DNA of 64,000 nt from Pseudomonadota bacterium (GCA_002747395.1 PDPE01000049.1:34707-98706), one strand, 5' to 3'. Shown: positions 21,378 to 30,568, counted from the first letter of the stretch. Notes: generated by a model from the sequence alone, not told the origin. Program-made: numbers and translations.

Positions 21378-22427
21378 TTACTTTTTCGGCGTCGAAACGT
21401 ATGACTTCTTTCTTTTGCCTGTTTGATATTTTCTCACTGCTTTGTTGTGTTCAATCAGGGTGTTTGAGAACTGGTGGTAACCATCTCCTTTGGCAACAAA
21501 ATACAATGCACGCGTGTTTTCCGGATGGGCTGCAGCCAACAACGAATGTCTGCCTGGCATTGCAATCGGGGTGGGGGGAAGGCCGTTTATTCTGTAGGTA
21601 TTATACGGCGTTTTTTGCCGCAAATGCTTTCTGGTGAGATTTCCTGCCCAGGCGTCGCCCAGGCCGTAAATAACCGTGGGATCCGTCTGTAAACGCATTT
21701 TCTTCTTTAATCGGGATACAAACACACCCGCTATTTTTTTTCGCTCCGACTCGACAGCCGTTTCCTTTTCTACAATGGATGCAAGGGTAAGCAGCTCATA
21801 GGCATTATTCAGTGGCAAGTCTTTTGCCGCGCCTTGCCAGACCTGGTCAAGCTCCCGTTTCATTTTTGCGGCAGCCTGAGCAAGAATTTTACTATCGGTA
21901 TCACCCTTTACATAGTGATAGGTATCTGGAAACAGCCACCCCTCGGGGTTTGAGCTGTTCAGCTCCAGAAGTGCAGCAACCTCGGACGCAGTCAGACCAT
22001 CCAGTGTCTGCTGCAACCCCGGATGTCGCTTGAGTTCAGACATAAAATCGGTAAATCGCCAACCTTCCACGAAAGTAATCGGATAATCAACTACCTTGCC
22101 ATAAACGAACATCGCCAACAGTGACGGAAAAGTAAATCCTGGCATAATACGGTATTCACCCGCTTTTATACGTGAACGCAACCCCTTTAATTTTGCATAG
22201 ACATTCAGGCCAATATCATCCTGAACGATCCCCTTTGATTTTAGCTCCTTCAACAAAGAGAGGAAATTTTGACCTTTCCTTATTTCAATAGTGACAGGAT
22301 TGCCATCCACATACCGGGGCTTCTGATTGATCTCTTTCCAATAATGATCGAGATACAGAGCCAGACCCGCACCCACCATGAGCACACTAACCAACAACAC
22401 GCTTAAAAAAATTTTCAACCTTGACAC
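21378..22427 (-). CDS. mltG: Endolytic murein transglycosylase MltG (YceG-like)
   Basis: 349 residues with a GTG start. One N-terminal transmembrane helix (about 6-26), a LysM-like region, then the YceG catalytic domain with the key glutamate in ASIVEKETAVESER and the motifs PEGWLFPDTYHY and TDPTVIYGLG. PNTPIAMPG-type motif appears as PPTPIAMPG. MltG cleaves nascent glycan strands at the inner membrane and sets their length. The C-terminus is a basic tail. No good ribosome site is visible before the GTG, so it may be translated by coupling with pabC upstream (66-nt gap). Confidence 0.95.
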   Translation of the reverse strand: MSRLKIFLSVLLVSVLMVGAGLALYLDHYWKEINQKPRYVDGNPVTIEIRKGQNFLSLLKELKSKGIVQDDIGLNVYAKLKGLRSRIKAGEYRIMPGFTFPSLLAMFVYGKVVDYPITFVEGWRFTDFMSELKRHPGLQQTLDGLTASEVAALLELNSSNPEGWLFPDTYHYVKGDTDSKILAQAAAKMKRELDQVWQGAAKDLPLNNAYELLTLASIVEKETAVESERKKIAGVFVSRLKKKMRLQTDPTVIYGLGDAWAGNLTRKHLRQKTPYNTYRINGLPPTPIAMPGRHSLLAAAHPENTRALYFVAKGDGYHQFSNTLIEHNKAVRKYQTGKRKKSYVSTPKK

Positions 22428-22493
22428 AATAAAAGAATCACACCCTCGCCAGACAAATTGTTAAAGTCCACACAGGTAACTATAGCGATAAAT

Positions 22494-23375
22494 TCAACCA
22501 AACAACCGAACACAATGCCGCTGTAACAATCTGCACCGAAAATCCACAGCAAGCGTCCTTTGCATCAACTTTTTGACCGGGACGACGCCAAACACGCTGT
22601 TGATAAATGCCAACCCCGAGCATTTATACAGCTCGTCCAGCGAAATTTCTCTTTCAATAATTTCTACCCCGGTTTCGCCACTATTCTCCAATAAATACTG
22701 ACGCATCACACCTCGAACGCCTGCCACTGATAATGCCGGAGTCACCACGTTATCGTCTTTATAAAACAGAAGCAGATTAGACTTTACCCCTTCAATTACT
22801 CTGTCGTGCTGATCAAGCACAACGAGTTCAAACAGGTGTCCCAACTCCCGGGCACACATCACCTGATCGAGCCGATTCAGGTGCTTTATACCAGCCAGAA
22901 ACGGGTTTTCCGATAGACGGTAGTGACACAGTCCGGCCTCTACTCCATTTTCGGTGATTTGTTTTGGAATCGGAGTCATCTCTGAGCGCCCGACCCAAAT
23001 GGTTGGGCGCGTCTCCGGATTCGGTAATGCGTAACCTCTGCCACCCGCCCCTCGGGTCACAATTATTTTGATAATACAGTGAGAAGCCTCGGTGTTGTTC
23101 GCTTTCTTGTCTGCCCCTGACCGCTCACCCAAGAGCGACATAATGTTACTCTCGATTAATGCCAGGTCGGATTTACCCAGTGGGATCTGGAGTTTCTTGC
23201 AGCTTCTTTCAAGCCGTTGGAGGTGGTATAACCAGAGCGGAGCGTGCCTGTTCACAAAATGGATGGTTTCGAAAAGCCCGTCGCCGTAGGCAAACCCGCG
23301 GTCAAAAACCAGCGAGTTATCGCTCGGTGCGCCATTCATAAAGGAGCAAAACAGGGGACGGTGTTCTGAAGCCAT
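22494..23375 (-). CDS. pabC: Aminodeoxychorismate lyase
   Basis: 293 residues, PLP fold-type IV. The PLP lysine lies in LAGIKHLNRLDQV, and other family features are DRGFAYGDGLFET near the N-terminus and the C-terminal FINSVFGVVPV. It releases pyruvate from 4-amino-4-deoxychorismate to give p-aminobenzoate for folate. A branched-chain aminotransferase-like role is less likely given the pabC-mltG-tmk context. It lies downstream of acpP behind a terminator; the fabF that normally sits between acpP and pabC is absent. Confidence 0.92.
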   Translation of the reverse strand: MASEHRPLFCSFMNGAPSDNSLVFDRGFAYGDGLFETIHFVNRHAPLWLYHLQRLERSCKKLQIPLGKSDLALIESNIMSLLGERSGADKKANNTEASHCIIKIIVTRGAGGRGYALPNPETRPTIWVGRSEMTPIPKQITENGVEAGLCHYRLSENPFLAGIKHLNRLDQVMCARELGHLFELVVLDQHDRVIEGVKSNLLLFYKDDNVVTPALSVAGVRGVMRQYLLENSGETGVEIIEREISLDELYKCSGLAFINSVFGVVPVKKLMQRTLAVDFRCRLLQRHCVRLFG

Positions 23376-23452
23376 GAATATTCGACAGGTTATTTCGTAT
23401 CAGCCAAATTCATTCAACTAAAATGAACACCAGACAGTCAAGCGAAAACCAG

Positions 23453-23483
23453 AAAAAAACCGCGCATATCGGCACGGTTTTTT
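23453..23483 (-). terminator. Intrinsic terminator downstream of acpP
   Basis: AAAAAACCG and CGGTTTTTT flank a short GC/GC inner stem; on the minus strand the hairpin ends in a run of T. It lies 17 nt after the acpP stop, which explains high separate expression of acpP relative to pabC. Confidence 0.8.
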
Positions 23484-23499
23484 CGGCAGAGATCAAGCC

Positions 23500-23733
23500 T
23501 TATTGGTTGGATTCGATATAATTGATCGCATCCTGAACAGTCGTCAGCTTTTCAGCCTCTTCATCAGGAATTTCAGTCTCAAACTCCTCTTCTAGTGCCA
23601 TGACGAGTTCTACCGTATCCAGAGAATCAGCACCCAGGTCTTCCACAAAAGCAGACGAATTTTGTACTTCTGCTTCTTTAACACCAAGTTGCTCACATAC
23701 GATTTTCTTAACTCGCTCTTCTACTGTACTCAT
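23500..23733 (-). CDS. acpP: Acyl carrier protein
   Basis: 77 residues, acidic, the standard length. The phosphopantetheine-attachment serine is in the invariant [18 protein letters not shown]. It carries growing acyl chains for type II fatty acid synthesis and also serves lipid A enzymes. Upstream lies fabD with a 204-nt gap where fabG is expected, and downstream a terminator then pabC where fabF is expected. It therefore probably has its own promoter in that upstream gap. Confidence 0.98.
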   Translation of the reverse strand: MSTVEERVKKIVCEQLGVKEAEVQNSSAFVEDLGADSLDTVELVMALEEEFETEIPDEEAEKLTTVQDAINYIESNQ

Positions 23734-23937
23734 ATTTCCCTCACTAATTACTGTTACCAGGCCATTTAGCGTGCTAGTCTAGTTTATACCTGTTGCTCAG
23801 ACAAGCATACAGCCCGTTTTTACTGCCAAATAAACTCTTTTTAATATCTTTTCTTTACATTTTCTGAAAAAAACAGGTTACTCAATACGAACGTCACATT
23901 CACCACATGTCAGGTCAGGCAAGACCCGTCAGGGTGT

Positions 23938-24882
23938 TCAGTCGGGATGACGGAACATCGCCAGATTTTCGATATCGCCCAATGCCACGTACTGCATTTT
24001 TTTGGAAATTCTCTTATTCAACCCCGTCAGCACTTTACCAGGGCCACATTCTACCATTGTTTGAGTCGGGCCCTCGGCAATCCGCTGAACTGTTTGTCTC
24101 CAAAGTACAGGCGAGTGAAGTTGGAGCACCAGCTTGTTCCTGATTGATTGCACATCAACTGCTGTTTGGGCATCTACATTCTGAAACACCGGGTACACCG
24201 GTTCCCTGATAGTCAGGTTTTGGAGGGATTGAGCCAGCTTGTCAGCGGCTGTTTTCATCAGGCTGCAATGCGCCGGCACACTGACAGGCAAGGGCAAGGC
24301 TCGCTTGGCACCAGCCTCTTTCAATCGCTGAACGGCCTGCGTAACCAGCTCTTTCTGGCCCGCAATCACGACCTGCCCTGGCGCATTATAATTAACCGGC
24401 TCGACAACTCCACCGGTAGATGCGGCGATATCGGCACAGTGTTTCTCAATCGTGGCATCGTCCAGACCAAGTACCGCGGCCATAGCCCCGACACCTTCAG
24501 GAACCGCCCCCTGCATTAGCTGACCACGATATTTGACCAGGGCAACCGCGTCCTCGAATGAGATGGAACCGGCACAGACCAGGGCCGTATACTCTCCAAG
24601 GCTATGACCTGCCAAAACCAACCCTGATGTATCAATCTGATCTTTCACCAGATGCCAAATGGCGTAACCGGCAACCAAAACGGCCGGCTGTGTCACTTCG
24701 GTCGACCCCAGTCTTTCTTCAGGCCCATTGATACAAAGATCATACAGATCATACCCGAGGATTCCGGAGGCTGAATCATACAAAGGCCTGATAGCAGATT
24801 CTTTTTCATAAAAATCCTTCATCATGCCGACAAACTGAGAACCCTGACCGGGGAATACAAATGCTAGACTCATAGTTTTCAT
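23938..24882 (-). CDS. fabD: Malonyl-CoA:ACP transacylase
   Basis: 314 residues. Nucleophile serine in GHSLGEYTAL, N-terminal FVFPGQGSQFVGMM, conserved GQLMQ arginine region and catalytic His in VSVPAHCSLM. It loads malonyl groups onto ACP. The start is MKTMSLAF; the second Met (24873) is an equally good alternative. A 19-bp tandem duplication (24874-24911) covers the start region, duplicating the TAAGAATG stretch; the upstream copy ATG is out of frame. It is downstream of plsX and followed by acpP instead of fabG. Confidence 0.96.
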   Translation of the reverse strand: MKTMSLAFVFPGQGSQFVGMMKDFYEKESAIRPLYDSASGILGYDLYDLCINGPEERLGSTEVTQPAVLVAGYAIWHLVKDQIDTSGLVLAGHSLGEYTALVCAGSISFEDAVALVKYRGQLMQGAVPEGVGAMAAVLGLDDATIEKHCADIAASTGGVVEPVNYNAPGQVVIAGQKELVTQAVQRLKEAGAKRALPLPVSVPAHCSLMKTAADKLAQSLQNLTIREPVYPVFQNVDAQTAVDVQSIRNKLVLQLHSPVLWRQTVQRIAEGPTQTMVECGPGKVLTGLNKRISKKMQYVALGDIENLAMFRHPD

Positions 24883-24911
24883 TCTTACTGACAGTTTTCA
24901 TTCTTATTGAA
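24874..24911. repeat. 19-bp tandem duplication over the fabD start
   Basis: Two units, AGTTTTCATTCTTACTGAC and AGTTTTCATTCTTATTGAA, differ at two positions. The second unit repeats the ribosome-site/start region of fabD out of frame. Confidence 0.7.
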
Positions 24912-24989
24912 GATTTTGACTGATCCAGACCAGATCAGGAAACCGAAAGTATCAGTCAAACAGGAACACCAAACAACCGGATATCGGTA

Positions 24990-26024
24990 TTAAATCAACC
25001 AATCATCCAGTTTTTTGTTAATTTTGGCTGGAATTTCTTTTTCTACTGCGTAAATCGCCTGCTCGATGGCTTTTTCAAATGCGAATGCATCTGCGCCTCC
25101 GTGGCTTTTTATAACGACACCTTGCAGCCCTAAAAATGTCGCTCCGTTATGATATGAGGGTGCCAGCTTTTTGCGGATGGCCTTAAGCAGGGGCAGAGCC
25201 AGGAAGCCAACCAGTTTGCCGTACCAACTGTTTTGGAACGCCTGCTTCACTTCGCCCAGTACCAGTGAAACAACACCCTCACCTGTTTTAAGTGCAACAT
25301 TACCCACAAATCCATCACAAACAATGACGTCGGCAACACCGGTGAACAAGTCCCCACCTTCAACGAAGCCGACATAGTTCAAATCGTTCGACTCGCGCAG
25401 GAGATGCGAGGCCAGGCGCACCTGTTCATTTCCCTTTACTTCTTCTTCACCCACGTTGAGCAAGGCGACTCTGGGCTCATTGATATCCAGTTCGCACCGG
25501 GCCAGAATCGATCCCATCAGGGCGAATTGAAGCAGGTGTTCGGCAGAGCTGTCAACATTTGCACCCAAATCCAGGACAAAACAGGATGATTGCGCGGACG
25601 GTATTCTCTTGGTAATTGCAGGCCGGTCAATACCTGGCAACATCCGCAATATGGAGCGGCTCAAAATCATCAGTGCACCCGTATTACCCGCGCTGACACA
25701 GGCACTCGCCTGCCCTTCTTTCACCAACTTCAACGCCACTGCCATCGAGGATTGCTGCTTTCTGCGCAGCGCATAGGACGGCTTGTCATCCATGGCCACG
25801 ACATCAGGGGCATGGTGGATAGCGAGATTGGAGGGAGTTGAGTTCCGGTTGGCCAGTAACGGGGCAAGAACAGTTTTATCACCAACCAGCAGGATTTTTA
25901 CGGAGGTATTACGAGACAGAAATGAAAGCGAGGACCGGACTGCAACTGCAGGCCCCAAATCCCCACTCATTGCATCGACTGCGATGCACAGTTGATCTGT
26001 CAAATCAGTCTTCTGACTTTTCAA
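24990..26024 (-). CDS. plsX: Phosphate acyltransferase PlsX
   Basis: 344 residues as drawn. The body is clear Pls[51 protein letters not shown] and [14 protein letters not shown]. PlsX makes acyl-phosphate from acyl-ACP for phospholipid synthesis. No ATG lies before the conserved N-terminus; the drawn TTG overlaps the rpmF end by 20 nt, and a TTG at 26003 just after the rpmF stop is an alternative. The next gene is fabD; fabH, often present between them outside Pseudomonas, is missing. Confidence 0.93.
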   Translation of the reverse strand: MKSQKTDLTDQLCIAVDAMSGDLGPAVAVRSSLSFLSRNTSVKILLVGDKTVLAPLLANRNSTPSNLAIHHAPDVVAMDDKPSYALRRKQQSSMAVALKLVKEGQASACVSAGNTGALMILSRSILRMLPGIDRPAITKRIPSAQSSCFVLDLGANVDSSAEHLLQFALMGSILARCELDINEPRVALLNVGEEEVKGNEQVRLASHLLRESNDLNYVGFVEGGDLFTGVADVIVCDGFVGNVALKTGEGVVSLVLGEVKQAFQNSWYGKLVGFLALPLLKAIRKKLAPSYHNGATFLGLQGVVIKSHGGADAFAFEKAIEQAIYAVEKEIPAKINKKLDDWLI

Positions 26025-26184
26025 TCACTTTGACGCCACGATAAAAGCCGTCTGCAGTCACGTGGTGTCTGCGGTGTGTTTCACCCGTGGTCGGATCAAT
26101 AGACAGGGTTGCGCCTGTCAGCGCATCATGTGAACGCCTCATTCCGCGTCGGGATCTTGTTTTACGATTCTTTTGAACTGCCAT
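26005..26184 (-). CDS. rpmF: 50S ribosomal protein L32
   Basis: 59 residues read directly from the sequence: [20 protein letters not shown] opens the protein, followed by [19 protein letters not shown] and the end VKVIEKSED. This matches bacterial L32 in length and sequence; it is a zinc-less form, lacking the paired cysteines of some L32 proteins. The ATG has GGAG 9 nt upstream. It sits between yceD (19-nt gap) and plsX, the conserved yceD-rpmF-plsX order. Confidence 0.97.
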   Translation of the reverse strand: MAVQKNRKTRSRRGMRRSHDALTGATLSIDPTTGETHRRHHVTADGFYRGVKVIEKSED

Positions 26185-26203
26185 TTTACTTCACTCCACC
26201 TGA

Positions 26204-26731
26204 TTATTTCTTGACTTTCAATTCTGATAGAACGCTGAACGGGCCGGTTTTCTCAACAGATTGATCGGGAACCTGTTCACCCTCATCACCTGCCTTGTAG
26301 TCCAGACTGCATTCACCTGATTCATGATACCCAAATGCCGGAAGCGCCAATAAAATTTCCTCTTCCACCATTTCTGCAATATTTAAGTCGTAACCATCCA
26401 CTATATATGGATCATATTCTCTTGGCAGATTTTTTGCCTTGTCATCAGAAAAAACAACAGCGAGACAAACTTCTGCTTCCAGCTTATAAGGTAAATCCCC
26501 CAAACATCGCTGACACTCAAGAAGCAGTTCTACCTGAACAGAGCCAGTTACAAGTATTCTCCCCTGCTCATCTTTACCAAACAAAAGTCGTGCCGCCACA
26601 TCACCCTGCTCGGACCGAACCAAACCGGGCAATCTGGTGAAACGCTCAAAGGGAATAATTCCCTCCAACTCGACATGTTGTTCTGCAAATTTGATTGGAT
26701 CTACAGATACAGGTAAACCAGTATTCGACAT
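26204..26731 (-). CDS. yceD: YceD family protein (DUF177), 23S rRNA accumulation protein
   Basis: 175 residues, with the DUF177 features LLLECQRCL (a C-x2-C pair) and the acidic PYIVDGYDLNIAEMVEEEILL stretch; the C-terminal region keeps the usual ECSLD element. The family is tied to 23S rRNA accumulation, and in plants to 23S processing, but its activity is not defined. It heads the yceD-rpmF-plsX-fabD operon and is divergent from maf. Confidence 0.93.
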   Translation of the reverse strand: MSNTGLPVSVDPIKFAEQHVELEGIIPFERFTRLPGLVRSEQGDVAARLLFGKDEQGRILVTGSVQVELLLECQRCLGDLPYKLEAEVCLAVVFSDDKAKNLPREYDPYIVDGYDLNIAEMVEEEILLALPAFGYHESGECSLDYKAGDEGEQVPDQSVEKTGPFSVLSELKVKK

Positions 26732-26838
26732 AAGCGCGCAATTCTATTTATCTAACTCATCGTTGTCAAAATTTTATTGTATTATTACCCGCCTGGAAGA
26801 TACTTTTATCAGGTTCCCCAAATTGATCAGGAATTGAC

Positions 26839-27438
26839 ATGTTTGTATTGGCATCAACTTCCCCCTACCGACAACAGCTGCTCAAAAAACTTGGCGTTCC
26901 CTTCATCATTTGCTCACCGAATATTGATGAAAGCTTTTCGCCCGGAGAACATCCGGAGGCCCTGGTGCGCAGACTTTCATTACAAAAAGCGCAGGCGGTT
27001 GCCACCAACTACCCCAAACACCTGATTATAGGTTCAGACCAGGTCGCCTGCTCGGCGACGGCGGGAATACTGACAAAACCGGGTTCCCATGAAAAGGCCG
27101 TGGAGCAATTAAAACACTGCAGCAACCAGACGATTAAATTCTATACCGGCCTGTGCCTGCTCGATACCCGGGACGGATCAAAGCAGACCAGTGTGGATGT
27201 ATTTGCGGTCACCTTCAGACCACTCGATGACCGGTTGATTCAACGCTATCTTGAACGAGAGAAACCCTATGATTGCGCAGGCAGCTTTAAATCCGAGGGG
27301 CTCGGGATTGTACTGTTCAGCGGGTTTGACGGGCGAGACCCGAACAGCCTTACAGGCCTGCCATTAATGACCTTGACAGACATGCTGATAGAAAAGGGGA
27401 TACATCCCCTGCTCTATCGGCCTGACAGAAAAAACTAG
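26839..27438 (+). CDS. Maf-like nucleotide pyrophosphatase, YceF type
   Basis: 199 residues of the Maf/Ham1 fold. Motifs: LASTSPYRQQLL at the N-terminus, the catalytic IIGSDQVA and the SFKSEGLGI segment. The residues fit the YceF subgroup (7-methyl-GTP pyrophosphatase) better than the dTTP/UTP-type Maf, and its place next to yceD-rpmF matches yceF. It removes modified nucleotides. The ATG has AGGA at the correct distance. Its TAG stop overlaps the stop of the convergent sppA within the palindrome CTAG. Confidence 0.92.
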   Translation: MFVLASTSPYRQQLLKKLGVPFIICSPNIDESFSPGEHPEALVRRLSLQKAQAVATNYPKHLIIGSDQVACSATAGILTKPGSHEKAVEQLKHCSNQTIKFYTGLCLLDTRDGSKQTSVDVFAVTFRPLDDRLIQRYLEREKPYDCAGSFKSEGLGIVLFSGFDGRDPNSLTGLPLMTLTDMLIEKGIHPLLYRPDRKN

Positions 27439-28475
27439 CGCAACCTGAACCCGGCTTGTGACTGCATGATTATATTGGCAAACGCAGAAGCCACGGAGGC
27501 ACCAAAGGATTTGGCAAAACGCTCAAACGGATCCGGTTGCAGGGTAAAATTGACGATATTCTCTTCCTTGATCAGATTCCGGGCCACATAACCACTTGAA
27601 CCCAGGCCATCAATCAAGCCCAATTCCAACGCCTGTTCACCACTCCAGATCAAACCACTGAACAAATTATCGACCGATTTAAGCTTGCTCCCTCGCCCTT
27701 TCTTCACCTGATCAATAAACTGCTGATGCGTGGTATTGAGCACAGACTGCCAGAATTTCACTTCATCATTTTGCTGCGGTGAAAACGGGTCAAGAAATGT
27801 TTTGTGATCGCCCGAAGTGTATATTCGTCGTTCAACGCCCACCTTTTCGAGCGCATCAACAAAACCGAACCCGGAAGCTGTTACCCCGATTGACCCGACC
27901 AGACTGGCCTTGTCAGCATAGATTTCATCTGCTGCTGCCGCAATATAATAGGCACCAGACGCTCCAATATCGGATATCACCGCATAAACCCGGGTATCAG
28001 GATATTCCGAGCGCAGCCTCATTATTTCATCATAGACATAACCCGCCTGAACAGGACTTCCCCCCGGGCTGTTAATTCGTAAAATAATCCCTTTGGTACC
28101 GTCATCCTCGAAAGCAGCCCGGAGGCCAGTTACAATATTGTCTGCCGATGCCGGCTCCTGATCAGCGATAACTCCTTGAATGTCCACCAGTGCAGTGTGC
28201 GATGACGACTCACTTTTCAAGTTTTTCATGCTGTTATTTAAATCGGGAGAAAAAACAAAAAACAAACCGAACAAGTAAGCGAAAGTCAGCAGTTTGAAGA
28301 AAATACCCCAACGCCGCGTCTTACGCTGCTCGGAGGTGAGAGACATCATCAGCTTTTCAATCAAACGCCACTCTTTGCTGTTTTCCTCATTGCCTGCATT
28401 GACACCTCCCGGGTTCACTATTCGTCCTTCCGGGCTGCCTGCTGTGCTACTTTCCTTCCAGTTATCCTGACTCAT
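27435..28475 (-). CDS. sppA: Signal peptide peptidase SppA (short, membrane-anchored form)
   Basis: 346 residues, family S49 short form. A cytoplasmic polar N-terminus (1-55) leads to one transmembrane helix (about 58-77). The S49 core has INSPGGSPVQAGYVYDE, the nucleophile serine in DIGASGAYYIAAAAD and the catalytic lysine in YADKASLVGSIGV. It degrades cleaved signal peptides at the inner membrane. Gene order maf-sppA-HAD-rluC-rne matches Pseudomonas. The stop codon overlaps that of maf by 3 of 4 bases. Confidence 0.94.
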   Translation of the reverse strand: MSQDNWKESSTAGSPEGRIVNPGGVNAGNEENSKEWRLIEKLMMSLTSEQRKTRRWGIFFKLLTFAYLFGLFFVFSPDLNNSMKNLKSESSSHTALVDIQGVIADQEPASADNIVTGLRAAFEDDGTKGIILRINSPGGSPVQAGYVYDEIMRLRSEYPDTRVYAVISDIGASGAYYIAAAADEIYADKASLVGSIGVTASGFGFVDALEKVGVERRIYTSGDHKTFLDPFSPQQNDEVKFWQSVLNTTHQQFIDQVKKGRGSKLKSVDNLFSGLIWSGEQALELGLIDGLGSSGYVARNLIKEENIVNFTLQPDPFERFAKSFGASVASAFANIIMQSQAGFRLR

Positions 28476-28529
28476 TCATTTACACCCTGGCCTTATTGGC
28501 AAATTTGCTGATGATTTATTACCATCCGG

Positions 28530-28577
28530 TTTTGCTATTTGTTCGTTTCGCTATTTGTTCGTTTTGCTATTTGTTCA
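28530..28577. repeat. 16-bp tandem repeat, 3 copies, upstream of sppA
   Basis: Three consecutive units of TTTTGCTATTTGTTCG type with only single-base differences, in the gap between sppA and the HAD phosphatase gene. Position just upstream of the sppA start suggests a possible effect on expression, but that is inference. Confidence 0.8.
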
Positions 28578-28654
28578 TTTTCACCGCTCGACACCCGCTG
28601 TTATCAGGTATCAATTATTTCCGTTTATATATAACAGTACAGGTATAACAGCTT

Positions 28655-29308
28655 TTAACCTATATTGCCTAAAGCTGCAGGAAGATCGGTAATACTGTCG
28701 ATAATGCAGACGGGAGAGCATTCAGCCAAAACCTCTTTGCCGTGAACCCCATAGCTCACTCCAATGCTTGTCATTGCCGCGTTTTTTGCCATTTCCAGGT
28801 CATAGGTAGTATCACCGATCATAACGGCCTCATCAGAATTCAGACCAAGATCCCGCAAAACCTGGTACAGCATGGCCGGATCGGGTTTGGAGGCGGTTTC
28901 ATCTGCACATCGGTGAGCTGTAAAATAATGACGGAGTTGAGTTGAGTCGAGGGCAATATCCAGCCCTTTCCTGGCCTTCCCGGTTGCAATGGCCAATGTC
29001 AGGCCACTCGCTTTCAGGTTATCCAGTGTTTCAATGACACCGTCAAAAAGCCAGGAAGGGTCACATTTTTTATTAAAAAAATGATCTGAATAAAAGGCTT
29101 TGTATCTGGCGAGCTCCTCATCGCTGACATCTCCGAACAGCGCTCGAACAGCCTTATCCATAGCGAGTCCGATCACCCTCGCCATTTGCTTTCTGGATTG
29201 CGGCTCGTAACCGACACAGTCTGCTGCGTATAGCAAACTGTCTACGATATGACTTTCCGAGTCTACCAAAGTGCCATCCCAATCGAAAATTACTGCCTTT
29301 ATACTCAC
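28655..29308 (-). CDS. HAD-superfamily phosphatase (Gph/PGP-like)
   Basis: About 217 residues from a GTG start preceded by GGAGGG; an ATG 16 codons upstream (29356) has no ribosome site. HAD motif I is VIFDWDGTLVDS (nucleophile and acid Asp), motif II is ATGKAR, motif III Lys lies in ASKPDPAML and motif IV is MIGDTTYDLEMAKNA. A helical cap follows motif I. The position next to rluC and sppA matches the Pseudomonas gene annotated as a phosphoglycolate phosphatase-like enzyme; the true substrate cannot be read from sequence. Confidence 0.9.
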   Translation of the reverse strand: MSIKAVIFDWDGTLVDSESHIVDSLLYAADCVGYEPQSRKQMARVIGLAMDKAVRALFGDVSDEELARYKAFYSDHFFNKKCDPSWLFDGVIETLDNLKASGLTLAIATGKARKGLDIALDSTQLRHYFTAHRCADETASKPDPAMLYQVLRDLGLNSDEAVMIGDTTYDLEMAKNAAMTSIGVSYGVHGKEVLAECSPVCIIDSITDLPAALGNIG

Positions 29309-29373
29309 GTACCCTCCACCAATCCTGACAGGTTGCGAACCTTGACAATCATTCACCCAAACAAGTCATCCGG

Positions 29374-30354
29374 TTAACAACGCGCAAGCTCAGGCGACTG
29401 GCCATCGAGCATTGCACCCTTGATATTCTCATAATCTTTTGGATAGGGAGCGACCACTTCCAACGACTGCCTTGCATCAGGATAAGGGATCGTAAGTTGT
29501 CGGGCATGCAGCATCAGCCTGACGGGTTGTTTACCCGGTCCAGCCATGCCGGACAAATCGCTATCAGCTTCCCAATACTTGTCATCACCGATGATAGCAT
29601 GGCCTGCAAACTGGCAGTGGACACGAATCTGGTGTGTCCGCCCGGTTATTGGCATTGCTTCAATCAGTGAACAACGATTACCTGTGGCCAGTATTCGATA
29701 ATTTGTCTGAGCCGGTTTGCCTTCCCGGTCAACCCGTACGATCCGCTCTCCCGACTTCAGTACATTTTTCTTCAATGGTGCCTCAACACACCTTGCTCTC
29801 TTTGGCCAGATACCATCAACCAGAGCATGATACCGCTTTTTAATGCGGTCTTCTCTCAAACATTCATGCAGCCAGCGCAATGAGCTTCTTTTTTTCGCAA
29901 TCATCAAACAACCGGACGTATCCCGATCAAGGCGATGAACCAATTCAATAAAAGCATGCTCGCCACGCAGCTCACGAAGTATTTCAATTACGCCATAATT
30001 GAGCCCGCTCCCTCCATGAACAGCGAAGCCGGACGGCTTGTTGATAACAAGCAACGCATCATCTTCAAACAAAACCGACTGTTCAATAGCCGTTTTTTGC
30101 CAATGGCCCGGTTTTTTATATTGGGTTTTCTCCTGAACAGACACCGGGGGAATCCTGACCACATCATTCATAGCAAGACGATAGTCGGGCTTTACCCTAC
30201 CCTTGTTCACCCTCACCTCACCTTTTCGGATCATTTTATAGAGACGGGTTTTGGGAACCCCTTTTAGATAGGTGGTGAGAAAATTATCTACCCTTTGCTC
30301 ACATTCTCGTTCGGTAACAGTATGAAACTCGACACTTTTAGTAACCTGACCCAT
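29374..30354 (-). CDS. rluC: 23S rRNA pseudouridine synthase RluC
   Basis: 326 residues. An N-terminal S4 RNA-binding domain (about 18-80, TRLYKMIRKGEVRVNKGR) is followed by the RluA-family catalytic domain with HRLDRDTSGCL, where the first Asp of the RLDRDTSG motif is the nucleophile, and TGRTHQIRVH. RluC modifies U955, U2504 and U2580 of 23S rRNA (E. coli numbering). It is divergent from rne across a long structured region, the arrangement found in E. coli and Pseudomonas. Confidence 0.95.
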   Translation of the reverse strand: MGQVTKSVEFHTVTERECEQRVDNFLTTYLKGVPKTRLYKMIRKGEVRVNKGRVKPDYRLAMNDVVRIPPVSVQEKTQYKKPGHWQKTAIEQSVLFEDDALLVINKPSGFAVHGGSGLNYGVIEILRELRGEHAFIELVHRLDRDTSGCLMIAKKRSSLRWLHECLREDRIKKRYHALVDGIWPKRARCVEAPLKKNVLKSGERIVRVDREGKPAQTNYRILATGNRCSLIEAMPITGRTHQIRVHCQFAGHAIIGDDKYWEADSDLSGMAGPGKQPVRLMLHARQLTIPYPDARQSLEVVAPYPKDYENIKGAMLDGQSPELARC

Positions 30355-30432
30355 TAATAATACAAACTCTTTTACTTTAAATTGAATTGATGCTAAGCAA
30401 GAATGCTGCTATAGTCCTCAACTGCCTTGGCC

Positions 30433-30484
30433 TTGATTCTAGGCCTTACCCCCTAATTCTAGGGAGTGGTAAGTCAGGAATCAA
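30433..30484. promoter_or_regulatory. Strong 18-bp stem-loop upstream of rne/rluC
   Basis: Nested arms: TTGATTC with GAATCAA, CTTACC with GGTAAG and CCCTA with TAGGG around a 4-nt loop, separated by a small internal loop and a 3-nt bulge. Such a stem is unlikely by chance. It could be an RNase E-cleavable leader element, a structure acting on rluC, or a relic of a mobile element; no T-run follows. Confidence 0.55.
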
Positions 30485-30568
30485 ATACCATTTGCTAATG
30501 TGTACACACTCCGACAGAGTAGAAATGACATCCGGAGTAACGTGCGCTGTTTTTTATTGTGTTGCATT

